Assembly: GCF_964355755.1 (NCBI RefSeq)
Contig: NC_092680.1
Span: forward strand, 4,193,001-4,257,000
From: Antedon mediterranea
Lineage: Eukaryota; Echinodermata; Crinoidea; Comatulida; Antedonidae
Direction of reading: 5' to 3'
DNA: 64,000 bases
In this document: positions 24,646 through 37,205 of the stretch, one piece after another
How positions within the stretch are numbered: position 1 is the stretch's first letter
Layout: each line of letters starts with the position of its first letter
Position numbers and translations under genes: made by a program
The notes under the pieces: model-generated
The model's input: only the letters and a program-made list of their open reading frames with translations
Database searches by the model: none
Told to the model about the DNA's origin: nothing

Positions 24646-24779
24646 CTAAGCGTGTCCATAGACATTCATTCAAACAGCATTCACATACAGACTTGGTATA
24701 ACAATTCTAGTCCTGAACTATAATTGAAAACATTAATTTTTATTTATTTAACTGTACAGTGAATAGGCATAGAGGCAAT

Positions 24780-25665
24780 ATGAATTCAATGGATATTCTC
24801 AAGCTGGTATTATGTACTTTGGTATTCAACATGGCAATGGTGAGCGGCAACCCGCTATCATCTAGACTAAGACGATCAATTTCTTCGACTGCGAATCAGG
24901 ACGGGCCTTACAGTACTTGTTCGAATACTACCTCATTAGAGCGAACAATGTACTATCCACAAACAACTATTATTCCTGTACATGCGTTTGATGTTAGTTT
25001 GTTGCTGCCCGGTGACTACGACACACAGAGTAGCATTCCGAATAGGGAATGCCCATACAATCAGGCACCCAGTAAGTTTTATTTTACATTATACTACCTA
25101 AACCATGGAACTATAAAATTAGATAATTTTACATCCATTCCAAAACAATGTATCCATGGAGATAGCTTGATATATCTATACATTACGAACCAGATAGAGT
25201 AAATAGTGTACTTTGGACATTTCTAGAATCGTTTAAATAATTCACTGTTCAAATAAAGTGCAGGGAACTGAATTGGTTCCGGTTAAATAATCGTGAATAT
25301 TGTAACATATTCTTATTTTTTTATTGTCTTTTTTTGCAGCTGATTACAGTCTATCTGAGTCTGGTCTGTGTCCCTTTGATTACTACGAAGACTATCAATC
25401 TGATCGTATCCCAGCCAGAATCATGAAAGCAAGATGCCGGCCATCTTGTACAACATGTATTGATCCTTTTACCAACAAACAGACGTCAGCATTGCAGTGC
25501 AAAGAAGTAACGTATACAATGACGGTAATGAAAAAGGTTGGATGTGAAGGTGATGTGTTTAAGTATGAACAATACACTGAAGAGTTTCCAGTAGCGTGTG
25601 TCTGCCAGCGAACTGTAAGACCACAACCACCTAGAAGAGATGATACTGGTCTGCCACCACTTTAG
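24780..25665 (+). CDS. IL17: IL-17-like secreted cytokine, gene 3 (2 coding exons)
   Basis: Coding exons 24780-25071 and 25340-25665 join at phase 1 (CCC A / CT GAT), giving 205 residues. The signal peptide (about 1-23) is followed by a basic SRLRR stretch. The variable region contains HAFD (68-71) and CPYNQAP (91-97). Exon 2 holds the IL-17 core: LCPFDYY (107-113), DRIP (119-122), cysteines 130, 134, 137, 151 and 166, and VACVC (182-186), with a proline- and arginine-rich tail. The start could instead be the second Met (24789), which aligns with the start of gene 4. It is the closest paralogue of gene 4, about 3.4 kb away. Exon 2 of the two genes is almost identical while exon 1 has diverged. 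The proximal kappaB-like site suggests inducible expression (inference). Confidence 0.88.
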
Positions 25666-25840
25666 ATACAAAACGTCTTGTAAGTGTCCGTTCAGACGGG
25701 ACAAAAGTTGAAGCCTTGAAATTATTTCGTATTTATAATATTTATTAAATTATTGTATAGATAGAGAAAATATATTACATAATGTAGCTGCATTGTGTAG
25801 GCTCAAATTGGGTTACTGACTTTCGTGCAATATGGCAATG

Positions 25841-25878
<38 letters not shown>

Positions 25879-27045
25879 TTCTATTCTTTTTTAATTGCTA
25901 AAGATTCGTTCGTTATAGAACTTTAACGTGCCTTTTATATTATCAAACACAAACATATTAATTATTGGCTATACACTGTTTGTGCTAATTTATTATTAAT
26001 GAGTTTAAATGAAATGGAAGCTTTATAAGTATTACAGAATACATGTGGTTTTAACACATGTATCATAATGTTGGATAAACTCACTGTTGTTAACAGAAAA
26101 ATGATATGTATCTACTGTGTAGAGAATACATTGAGGAGCTCGTCACGTGACGTAAGTTCCAATCTAAAGAAAACAAAAAATATAAGCTAACTTAGCCTGT
26201 GTAGGCATACATTACAGCAGTATAATAATGTACTATTTTGAATATTTGTAAATTTATATTAGGCCTACTATTATTAATTATGATATTGTATGGTGTATTC
26301 CTTTTAGACATAACTAAGATTGTATATTGTATTCCACTTAGACATAACTACAAGTGATTTTTATAGAAAATAATAATAATTATTCGTATTTGAATCCAAA
26401 AAATTAAAGATGCTATAATTAACTATACTGTATATATAACTGCTAATCACAAATGAGATTTTATAAGCAGGAAATTTAGTTATCTAGTGCTATGTCAATT
26501 AGACTGTTACAGTTGATAAGAAAGTTAATGGCTCGTATTTATTAATGCTATTGTATATTTTTGATTTTGCTTTAGAATTTTTTAATTTTATGTAGATCGG
26601 CAATGATTACAGCTTATTTTCTATTTTGTTTACCATTACTTAGAAAGTAACAAACTGTATGATAAAAGTTTGAAACAATTACTGTAAATGTCAATATGAA
26701 CATAAAACGTATTTAGGTTGTTTATGATTACTGTTTTTACCTTGAAAGAATGAAAAAAAAAACACTAGGGCCTATAGATTCACGGTTGTAATTTCCGGAT
26801 AGGCCTATTTTTAAATATTTTATAAGCCTCTTGAAAATGCATTGAATTCAAATATTCTATTTGTTTCTATTGTTATTTGCTTATACTAAGCTTGCATATG
26901 ATCGTCTATTGTTGTAGTGTTAGTTTATTATGATTATCATTCACGATTATCTTAAACATTGAATGTAGAACAATTATTCTTTATCATTTTTGCTTCAAAT
27001 AAATATCATCGTATGAATCAATACTATTGAAGTTGTTTCTTTTTT
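25666..27045. other. intergenic with (TA)n, no gene seen
   Basis: Contains a pure TA repeat at about 25845-25875 and otherwise AT-rich unique sequence. No exon was recognised. Confidence 0.4.
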
Positions 27046-27234
27046 TTAAAGATGTATTGTCCCCCTGAAATTTTTTGTTGTTGAATAGTCATTTTAATGT
27101 CACATAGTTATTCAGTTTGACCAAAAATTGGATCGGAAAAAAACTATTAACCTTAAAAAAACTGTAATTTAAAGCAAAAAATAGTCAAATTGGCTGATAG
27201 CCAATGTGTTTTTTGGGGGGCAGTACATCTTTAA
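27046..27234. repeat. family C TTAA-ended inverted-repeat element
   Basis: Left end TTAAAGATGTATTGTCCCCC; right end GGGGGGCAGTACATCTTTAA. Internally it has TAATGTCACATAGTTATTCA and CAAATTGGCTGATAGCCAAT. TTAA at both edges suggests a TTAA target preference. Confidence 0.75.
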
Positions 27235-27390
27235 TGATTTACTTTTTAAATAACATCTACCGTAAATAACAATGCTTTTTTGTTTTTTGAAAATGACCAC
27301 GGAGAAGTGCACTGTATTGCAAAGCCTAAACATCTGTTTACATTGACTGCTTGACTTGAGTAGAATTGAATAATGTGAATACAATGATTA

Positions 27391-27512
27391 TAAACCTTCG
27401 TTCCCACTTGGCTGCAGCAACTCAAAGTCGTAATAATCGCGCCGCAAACAATCTGACCAATCACGACACGATCACCGGAACCAGTCCCTTGTGATCGGTC
27501 AACTCACTTAAA
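27391..27512. repeat. family B degenerate copy
   Basis: Left CCTTCGTTCCCACTTGGCTG and centre TGACCAATCACGACACGATC with GATCGGTCAACTCACTTA. The right arm is lost. Confidence 0.5.
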
Positions 27513-28152
27513 TTAATATTTTTCTTTAAAATGTATCAAACCGAATGATTGATTGAAGAGAAATATGGAATTACATTTCCACCAATTTAATTCAGTCTAT
27601 TCCGGATTTTCAAAACAAACAATAATCACACATGCTAGACCCGGGGGACTCCAACAGCGAACTCAATCGCTTTAATTTTTAGATCTCATTTGAGGGCAAA
27701 GATAAAAGTCTGTCTTGTAACTTTTATGCCATCCTTCTTCAGCTCTTCAATGCCTTTATATATTTACTTCACCTGTTATATCTTGCTCTTACATTGCTAT
27801 CATCCCCCGGACGCATTATTGTTTAATGCCCATCGGACTCGCATCGCATCCTTCCAATCTTCCGTTCACTGAAACTAATGCAATAAACACACTCTCATTT
27901 CTCAGGTGTATCTTTGGTACACGAGGACTTGCAAATTGGAGATATTAATATTAGAATACAATACTTGTACATGTGTACAGTGCAGTACAGTTTGTTTTTA
28001 GAATGGTTTCAAACTTGGCTTTATATTGGACCAGAATGTCCATCCATGAGTGGACCACGTTGGGCTCATCATGACCTCTGAATTAAACTTCAGGTAATCG
28101 ATTTCAATCTGATCTTTTATTACATAATTGACTAATGATAATAATAGTCTGA

Positions 28153-28162
28153 GGGAAATCTC
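28153..28162 (+). promoter_or_regulatory. kappaB-like site upstream of gene 4
   Basis: GGGAAATCTC lies 82 bp before the chosen start codon. It aligns with the kappaB-like site of the gene 3 promoter, but the clear TATA box of gene 3 is replaced by a weak TTATTTTATCA. Confidence 0.4.
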
Positions 28163-28234
28163 TCAGAAATAGACACTTATTTTATCATATTCAAACAAAT
28201 TATGTTATTAACTGGTAAAAGACATAGAGTGGGC

Positions 28235-29175
28235 ATGCGTATTTTGAAGTTGCTATTATGTGCTCTCGTATTCTACGACGTGACGGTGAGTGGTAACCCC
28301 TTATCGTCCAGGCTAAGCAGAACAACTTCTTCCACTGACGGACCCTACAGTACTTGTTCGAATACATCTTCAATAGAACGAACACGTTACTATCCACAAA
28401 CAACTATTGTTGCTATCCATGCATTTGATACTAGTCTGTTACTCGATGAATCTGGCAACACAGAACATGCAATTCCTGATAAGGAATGCGCATACAATCG
28501 GGTACCAAGTAAGTATAAATGTAAAGCTCTGTCTACAATATCAAATTTTATGTGACAACAAAATATGATGTGCCCATTATATGGACATGATGATGTTATA
28601 ACACTACCATATTTAGGCATATCATTACCATATTTGGGCACATCACACTTTTTTTGTTAAACTAGTTTGATAGTGTAGACAGAGCTTTACATTACCCAAG
28701 ATAATATTTCAAATATGGTATTTTAAATATCCGGAGTCTATCGAAATACCTCACTGTTGAATAGTGTAGGAAAACAATCTTAGTTAGTTCCGGTAGAACA
28801 TCAAGTAATCACCATGTTCATATTTCATAATCATATTTTTTTGCAGCTGATTACAGTCTATCTGAGTCTGGTCTGTGTCCCTTTGATTACTACGAAGACT
28901 ATCAATCTGATCGTATCCCAGTCAAAATCATGAAAGCAAGATGCCGGCCATCTTGTACAACATGCATTGATCCTTTTACCAACAAACAGACGTCAGCATT
29001 GCAGTGCAAAGAAGTAACGTATACAATGACGGTAATGAAAAAGGTTGGATGTGAAGGTGATGTGTTTAAGTATGAACAATACACTGAAAAGATTCCAGTA
29101 GCGTGTGTGTGCCAGCGAACTGTAAGACCACAACCAAATAGACCAGATGACGGTGACTTGCAACAATTCAGTTAA
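28235..29175 (+). CDS. IL17: IL-17-like secreted cytokine, gene 4 (2 coding exons)
   Basis: Coding exons 28235-28508 and 28847-29175 join at phase 1 (CCA A / CT GAT), giving 200 residues. The signal peptide (about 1-20) ends near VSGNPL. The variable region ends in CAYNRVP (85-91). The core carries LCPFDYY, DRIP (113-116), cysteines 124, 128, 131, 145 and 160, and VACVC (176-180). It is a tandem duplicate of gene 3; exon 2 differs there by only about six bases over the first 280, while the signal and variable regions differ at roughly a third of residues. The intron contains a family A element that gene 3 lacks. An in-frame ATG at 28202 would add 11 residues, but 28235 aligns with gene 3 and gives a standard signal peptide. 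That upstream ATG stretch may be 5' UTR. Confidence 0.87.
28522..28690. repeat. family A MITE-like element in gene 4 intron
   Basis: Complete copy: left TAAAGCTCTGTCTACAATAT, right GTGTAGACAGAGCTTTA with AAACTAGTTTGATA. It fills about half of the intron of gene 4 and is absent from the equivalent intron of gene 3, so it inserted after the duplication or was lost from gene 3. Confidence 0.85.
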
Positions 29176-29381
29176 GAATTACAACATTTTGTCTTTCTTT
29201 CTAACAGAAAAAAAACCTGAAGCCTGAAATCATGATTGTTTATATTTAATGAGTTCTGTAAATAGTAATTGCTGATGACCTTCATGAAATACTACAATGT
29301 ATTTAAATATATTAGGCCTATCGTGGAAATACCTAGTTATTTCGGGTTGTTTTACTTTATCGTTTTGGCTTAGTGTTTTAC

Positions 29382-29580
29382 TTAAAGATATAATTATTGT
29401 CACCCTAATTTTGTTTTCCAATTTTTTTGTTGAATATGCCATATTAATGTCACATAATGGTCACATATTCACTTTGACCAAAACTGGATCGAAACAAAAA
29501 TGATTTACCCGAAAAAATGTAATTTAATTGAAGCAAAAAATACTTAAATTGTCTATCAGACATTGGTTTTTGGTTAAAAT
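29382..29580. repeat. family C partial copy
   Basis: Left part resembles 27046-27234: TTAAAGATATAATTATTGTC, TTAATGTCACATAATGG, TTTGACCAAAACTGGATCG. The right terminus is missing. It lies downstream of gene 4, as the 27 kb copy lies downstream of gene 3. Confidence 0.55.
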
Positions 29581-30888
29581 TAACCGTTTCTTTGTCTTTT
29601 TATAAGTGAAATAATTTTTTTTACAGAAGTGAATAATTTTATTAAAACTGCAAACTGTTCTTTTTACAGTTCATTTCATATTATTGGGGTCATACACCTA
29701 ATTATTTCATCTGAGGTCTATCTCAATTGAGATCAAGCCAATGATAACAGCATTGTCATGTTTTTTCAATAATGTGCTTATATGTATCTACTGTGTAGAG
29801 AATAAACAAAATAGAATAAAGGATACTTTATGTAAGTTGATTGTCTGCAAACTACAATACAACCACAATATTGACAAAGTGGCACATAACAAGTCACTCT
29901 TTCTGTTGGGTGGTAGAGCAAGTATTCTAATTTAAATGATGACAGATTAAATCATGTGATTTTGTATAATATTATCATAAAGTTAACATTGGCTTTATGA
30001 GTGAGCATGTGAACTACTCTGCATCTAACTTCATTAAGGCTATTTGAAATTTATTCAATTCAATATTTCACGTGATGAGTCATCTATGCATTATCACGTG
30101 ATGCAAAACAATTGTCTATTTTGTATTTTCATAATTTGTTTTCATTTCTTAAATAGGCCTATACATTTTCTGTTTATACTATTAATAGATATAGAAGCAT
30201 ATAGCATATTAATAGCGCTCCTTCAAATTGCATGCAACGGCCTGACCTACGCTCATTGGTCGTCTCAAATTAATCCGCCAAAATTATGTAGAGTACACTG
30301 TAATCCAGTGAAAAATGTTCGTGCATGCACACATTGATATGATGTGGTCGTCCAGGTCATTACAGATGGTTCCCATCAACCACAATCACTAATTTCAAAT
30401 TGATAAATCTATTTCATTAATAAATAATAATAATTGAAGTGTATAAAATTTGTTTTTTTTTTATATTGTTATAGGCCTGACGGGTGAAGCAAAGAGAATC
30501 TCTCCATTAAGTAAGGTATCTCCCAAATAGTATGTGTCCAGTAATAGCCAAATTCCTTAATACAGCATCTCATGTGTATCACGGGGTGGTGGCTGTATCA
30601 TGTGGAATATGATACGGCGTAACTTCTGATACAGTACTGTATCACGTACCGTATTATTCTGTACTGGGAAAATTTAAATACAGTATCGAGAACTGGCTAA
30701 GAACTGAACAAAACAATGTAATAAACTATTAGTATTTGTGACCGATCACAAAATACGGATGACAAACATTAGAGAGAAACTCAGTAGGTATACCGCCATG
30801 TGCTCAGGACGGACCTAGGACCCTAACTTGCTAAAAAAACAATGGCGAGCACAGGCGAGTCGCGCGATGTCTAACGACGACTGGCGTT
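29581..30888. other. intergenic, no gene seen
   Basis: Unassigned. TTAATACAGCATCTCATGTG and GGCTGTATCATGTGG near 30560-30605 resemble part of the inverted repeat at 38062-38262, so a related repeat fragment is present. Confidence 0.4.
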
Positions 30889-31036
30889 TAAGCTTGGTTC
30901 CCACTAGGACGTAAACGCAACGTAAGCGAGTTGACCAATGACAAGCGACAGTTCGAATATGCCATCGCTTGTGATTGGTCAACTCACTTACGTTGCGTTA
31001 CGCCCTTGTGTTGCGTCTCTAGGGGGAACAAAGCAT
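30889..31036. repeat. family B inverted-repeat element
   Basis: Left AAGCTTGGTTCCCACTAGGA, centre TTGACCAATGACAAGCGACA with ATCGCTTGTGATTGGTCAAC, right GGGGGAACAAAGCATTAA. Near-complete. Confidence 0.8.
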
Positions 31037-32414
31037 TAAAAATAAGACGAGAAACTTCTATTTGGTTATTATTGATTAAACCAACGCTTAACCAAATAAT
31101 AATGTATAGTACCTTTTCCCCTCGGTGCCCTCCCGCTAAACGTCGTTCAAAATGTTGTTTTGTTTAAACTCAACGAATCCACTAGTGTTTAAGCATTATG
31201 CAAATGTGTGGGATGGGGGGGGGGGGGGGCTGGGGTACATGCACATGTAAGACTATAATAATATAGTGATTAATTATTAAATTCTGTTTTATGAACGTAA
31301 TGGCATGTCATGTCTGAATATAATAGGCTTATAACTGTAGACAAATATATAATATAATGTCTACACTGTGTATTTAATCAATAACTACACTGTATTGTGT
31401 GTTGCTCATTGTCAATGATGTGATGGAAATATACTACATCAGTGGAAACTGTCAGAAAAGCAGAAACAAAAGCGAAAAATAAATAAAAAAACACTATACA
31501 TGAGTGCTGGTGGTTCCATTCGAAGACATTATCACGATGAAATAATGATTTCATTTTCTTATTTGATTTCAAATTATTTGATTGGAAGTCCTTTGTGTGA
31601 AATTTAATATTCAAATCCTAGTTCTTGGGTTGGGTTAGCCAATACATTACGTCACACAAATATACCGGTATGTAAGTTTCCATTCATTCAGTCTGACCAC
31701 AATGTATTTTCCCGTGGTCAGATAATAATTTAGTGTATAGTATTTTCCATGTTCGTAACAAACCGCAGGTTATTTTACAATTTACCAAAAAAAAAAAAAT
31801 GGATAAAAATACATTAAGACATTAAGATAGTATTTTCAATTAGCCTATTATGTTATCTAATCATAATGCATAGGCTACGGTTATGTAAATTATTAAATAT
31901 TGATATATATGTATATATTATTTTAAGTATAATATTATACAATAAATGTTATTATGAATAACTGTATCATTTCTGTAGCGCTTTGCTCAATGAGGTCACG
32001 GAAAGTAGTGGAAACCATTGATTAAATTATGACAGGTTCAATATAGTTATTTTCCATTACAAAACATTATTACGGTGTGTTACTGTTATTCGTCAAGGAA
32101 AAAAACAGAAATGTTGCTCAGTAGGTCACAATGGATACGGATGGCTAATCCCAAAGCCTTATCATAAGTACATCGCTCAGTCTTGTTATATTTTGCATCG
32201 TTATTCGGCGTTTCAATACAGAGTTATATAACTTTTCTTTATTGGATTTTCCCGACGTGCCACTCGAAAATTAAGAAATTCTAAGCCGATAACATGACGG
32301 GCACTCTTGAATATTACAAGGCCTATTTAATCAGCAAGTATAAGTCTATATTCTGACAATCATTTATTTCACCTCTAATGTTGATTGGTCAGTTGCCTGT
32401 CCATCTCAGCCCTC
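31037..32414. other. intergenic with poly-G run, no gene seen
   Basis: Contains a poly-G run near 31215-31229. No exon recognised. Confidence 0.4.
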
Positions 32415-32574
32415 TTAAGCTCTACATCAAACTAGTTTGACAAAAAAAGTGTGATGTGCCCAAATATGGTAGAGGTATGCTTAAACATGGTAGTGATATG
32501 ACATCATCGTGTCCATATAGGGGCACATCCCATTGTTTTGTCACATAAAGTTTGATAATGTAGATAGAGCTTTG
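32415..32574. repeat. family A MITE-like element
   Basis: Left TTAAGCTCTACATCAAACTA, with ATGGTAGTGATATGACATCA internally, right TTGATAATGTAGATAGAGCT. Several substitutions in the left end. Confidence 0.75.
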
Positions 32575-33562
32575 GACGGTCAATTATTCAATCCTGTGAT
32601 GAACAAATACAATATTGAATCATAAAGCTTTACCTCATTGTGTGCAATTTGTATTATTTAATAACGATGATAGCATTTACAGATTATTATTGCCATTTAA
32701 AAAATGTTTATACATTGATTTTATATGTTGTACAAGACTGCTTCTCCTGGAGGTTTTATGAAATAAACAAAACTGTTTTTGTATTATGTACCTTTTTTTT
32801 TAAATTGTCATGGTACTGATACAAAAAGTTTAATATTTTTACTGACTTCATTATGTCTTTTATTATATTCAAATAATTTTATAATAATAATTATGGTTTT
32901 GTTTGCATTGTTTCTTAGTTGGTAGAAGCTGGTGATTAAGCACTTTACTTCAAGTGTTTCCTCTATATATACCACTGGGTTAGGCCTAACTATGTCATCA
33001 AAAAGACCTTTAAACTTTAAAATAATTACTGTAAACGTCCCCGTTCGTATTTTCACGTTCGGGAAAATACAACATACACAAGAATAAGCTTTCTATAGAA
33101 CTTCCTCACTCAGGGCTTGACAAAATTAGCCACACGCCACACTACCACGTGCAGACTTCAGTTGCGGGAAAAAGCATTTTTAACCAAAATAAAGCCTCTG
33201 TATCGCATGATTTAATAGAACAATTAATCTGAATGATATATATATATATACAGTATCAATTTAAAATGACACGAGAACAAAAAACAACCCGGAAATCATT
33301 ATAAAACTAGAAATTTGAAATGAGGTACAATATAACACCGATGTGTTCATATACTTTGAATGAATTTTTCATCTGATCAAATCGATACATAATATACAGG
33401 AAGCTAATAAAAGACCAAACTATGAAACATAAACAAAAAGATATAGCTTCCTTTGATGAAACAGAACAAGAAACATAAAACAACGTTAAAATTAAAGTTC
33501 CTTTACTTAACTTCGATAGAGAAAAAGATTAGAGAAAATGATTGACTATTGAATATTAAATT
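32575..33562. other. intergenic, no gene seen
   Basis: AT-rich; short ORFs without domains. Confidence 0.35.
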
Positions 33563-33972
33563 AATGACTGACCGACTGAATATTAACTGACAGGCCGACT
33601 GAATATTAACTGACAGGCCGACTGAATACTAACTGACAGGCCAACTGAATATTAACTGACTGACCGACTGAATATTAACTGTCAGGCCGACTGAATATTA
33701 ACTGACTGACCGACTGAATATTAACTGACTGACCTACTGAATATTAGCTAACTGACTGACTGAATATAATTTAACTGACTGACCGACTGAATGCTAATTG
33801 ACTGACCGACTGAATATTAACTGATTGACTGAATATTTACTGACTGACCGACTGAATATTAACTGACTGACCGACTGAATATCGACCGACTGACTGGTAC
33901 ATTAATGACTAACTGGTACATTAATGACTGACTGGCCGGCTGAATATAAATTAACTGACTGACCGACTGAAT
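33563..33972. repeat. GACT-based minisatellite (~23-bp higher unit)
   Basis: Units like ACTGACTGACCGACTGAATA plus TTA repeat about 16-18 times with variants (GACAGGCCGACT, GACTGACCTACT). The unit itself is built from GACT quartets. Confidence 0.85.
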
Positions 33973-35104
33973 AGTTGACGATTGACTGGACGACAGCGCG
34001 GCTATTATTTTTAGCGTGCGCAGCAGACACTGCAGTGTTGTTCTATTATCGCGTCATAAAATCGAAGAGTTATTAAAATCGTCATTAGAAATCACTCTTG
34101 CAGTCAGTTGAGGGAGACAAACATATTTTAGTTAATGTCACGTCTAAAAGTAATTTCGATTGTACTTGCATTTTTATTAAATTTAAAATTTATTTTAAAC
34201 TGAGATAAAATTTGAATATAATGTTTTAAAGGCTTGTTGTTTTAACCTCAAAGTCAATATTAATTTCTACTTTGATAGGATGCTCTTAAGACCATCTTTA
34301 ACTTCCCTCTTCCTTGTTTCGAGTATTGATGTTAAAAGAAGTAACTAAACTGGTGATACTTAAGTCATCATGCATGGTTATGAATATCCCCAAATAACCA
34401 TTTTCTCTGAAATTTTGACTATAATTTTCGGTTGAAACTTACACTGAGAATCAATTACGATTTTGAATTTTCTAGACATTACAATGCATTCATTTATGGT
34501 AGAATACGGAAGGATTGGTGTTTTGTAATATCGATTTTTACTGTTAAACTTGAACTATTATTTTTAAAACCAATAATATATTTTTTTTTAATAATCTGTG
34601 GTCTCTAGCATACAAACCTCCTGGTTTCCTGAAACCCCATTTCATCATTTTCTTGAAACATTGTACATATTATAATTTTTATTATGACTTGATGAATAAA
34701 TGTATCATTGTATTTTTTTGGTAGTTTCCTGGAGAATTTAATTTTAATCGTATTATTAAGTATTATGCACAAACGCTTCAGTCCTAATGCAGTTCGTAAA
34801 TGAAAAGTTAAAAAGAAAAGCCTATTATTAATATTTGAAGTATTACAATATAATTCTTTTATTTCAATGTAACAATTGTATTGTTGACATATACTATACT
34901 TTTACAAGTGACATTTTGCACGACAATGTGTACAAGAAAACTGTACATCATCTCACATCATGTGGAGAAATCATGGAAGAAAAAGGTTTATGATTTAATA
35001 ATAGAACAAGAATGAAAGTGCAGTACGTAGTAGTAACCGTTCGTAAAGTAGAAAGTTTGTTAATGAGAAGGATTTTGCTTTTTGAACCATAAGCTCTGCA
35101 AAAC
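33973..35104. other. intergenic, no gene seen
   Basis: No exon, repeat family or RNA gene recognised. Confidence 0.35.
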
Positions 35105-37205
35105 GTACACACTAAAAAAAAAAGGTGCAAATCTCTACCTAAAAAGGTGCAAACCGATGCAACAATAGCAGCTCCCTTTAAGGTGCACAACTGCACCTTT
35201 GACGGAAGGTGCAATTTTGAACCCTGATAAAGGGTGCTATAATGCTCCTTTGGAGTTCACATTTGCACCATATAAGGTGTAATTTTCTACCCTAAAAGGT
35301 GCAAACGAAATGCAACAATAGCAGCTCCCCAAAGGAGCAAAATTCAACCTCTAAATAAAGGTGCAACTTTACACCCTAATAAAAGGTTCAATAATGCTCT
35401 TCTAAGGTTCAAATTTCTGTTAAAAAGGTGCACAAATAAAAATCACCAAAATACAAAAAAATATTGATTAAGCTTGGTATAATTTTATTCAACTTTAAAA
35501 CATTACATTATTCAATTCAACTGCTGAATTATTGGATGGCAATTACCAGTCTTTGCACCTTAAATAGAGTGTGGCCATCTCTTCTCAAACCAACAATAGG
35601 CCTATTGCTAAAAGTATCTAATGATGACATCTTTGACAGTATTCTCTTCTTATTCCCATATATCTGAAACAGTGTTCTTGATGTCTGGTTCACCTTTTTT
35701 CCGAACATTTTCACCTGATTATGTACTTTCCTAAAAAGCATGAAATAGGAAGGGAAACTATTATATTAATATTATCATTAATATGACAATATCATACAAT
35801 ACATTATTGACATTGTTCTGATTTTTAAAGTCAAATTACCTTGTCCACATGCTTCACATACTTTAAAGTATGTTCCTCTCCCTTTCCTCAGCTCGTAGTA
35901 TAGTAGGCCCTATATATAATAGAGTATTACGGTACATGTGGTCACATTTCTTTCTCCTTTTCTGGACATCTTCATTGCTGCTGATCAGCAGAGCAGAGGT
36001 GCTCTTTCATGTTTAAACTTATTTTATCCCTCCATGACATCATGTAGGCTGTAACTATTTATAATTAAAAATAAAGTGTATAAGAAGAATTAATATAGCC
36101 TATAGGTAGGCCTAGGCATAATAATACCCAACTACACTACTGTAACTAATATTAATAACTAGGCCCTAGGCTAGGCCACTAGCCTGCCTAGCTAGGCCTA
36201 TTATTAATTATAGGCCTAGCCGCCTGGCCTAGGCTACCCTCTAGCTAGCTAGGCCTAGCTAGCCTTATTTATTTATTTAGCTATCATTTTAGGCCTAGGC
36301 TTATAGGCCTATATAATAATTAATCTAATAAAAACCACCAAATTACATGCCTATAAAGCTTCATTACTTACTTTTAACACGGGAGAGGTGTGGCATCCGG
36401 GAGCTAGACCTAGTTTTATAGGCCTGATTTTTTGGGCGCAAACTCCTCTCAATATTTAAACTGCATGTTTAACAACCGCACGCGCTTAAAATTATTGTTC
36501 AATTCCTGTTTCAAATAAATTTACAACAGATGCCTACATTATGATATTAAATATTCTAATAATATTGTTAAATATGAAAGAAAAGTTTACTTATTCTAGA
36601 CTTAAGCAAACCAGAGTAAATAACCTCTGAAATTCAATATTTTAAAAATTGTTTACAGACATCTTGCGTGCGCATACGGCACGAAAATTGTACAAAAAGG
36701 TGCTATTATGCACCTTTTAACTGATGTTAAACCTTATAGGGTGCCCAGTTGAACCTTTGAATTTATCATGTTAAAGGTATAAAACTTTAATTTTCAGTTA
36801 CAAGCCAGCGACTTTCTAATGTTCCGTAAGAAACAGATTTTTTCGAATTCCGATATTATTATGAATCTTTCTTATTTTTGTTTTAACTTACCACAATAAT
36901 GTCATTCTAAAAAAATTGTCATAATCATTACCTTTTAAGTTTTTAGAAGCCCTAAGTTAAATATATCAAGAAGCGTTCATTAATCTAACACTAATAGGTC
37001 TTATTTTGTCACACAGTCACCATGGCCTACTTGGGCCTTTGTGGTGCAGTTCTGCACCTTTTTATACTTGTCTGCATTTTTCGATATAAAAGGTGCAAAA
37101 ATAAACCTTTTATGAACTCTGCACCATTTTATGAGAAAAAGGCGCAAATTAGCACCATTTTATAGGTTTGCACCCTTTATTGCACCTTTAGTTTTAAGTG
37201 TGTAC
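35105..37205. mobile_element. 2.1-kb inverted-repeat element rich in AGGTGCAA
   Basis: The edges are mirror images: GTACACACTAAAA at the left and TTTTAAGTGTGTAC at the right. Both 300-400 bp ends are packed with AAGGTGCAA / TTGCACCTT motifs and variants. The left end also has an internal duplication (GCAACAATAGCAGCTCCC at about 35158 and 35311). The middle (about 35460-36680) is unrelated and has a CTAG/AGGCCTA-rich part. No transposase is encoded, so it is a non-autonomous fold-back-type element of unassigned superfamily. Confidence 0.7.

Noticed and set aside
30044-30337. 97-codon plus-strand ORF downstream of gene 4
   Set aside because: Hydrophobic low-complexity composition with no domain; AT-rich chance frame.
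33563-33972. Possible CRISPR-like regular repeats
   Set aside because: Units are directly adjacent without unique spacers; it is a GACT minisatellite in a eukaryotic genome.
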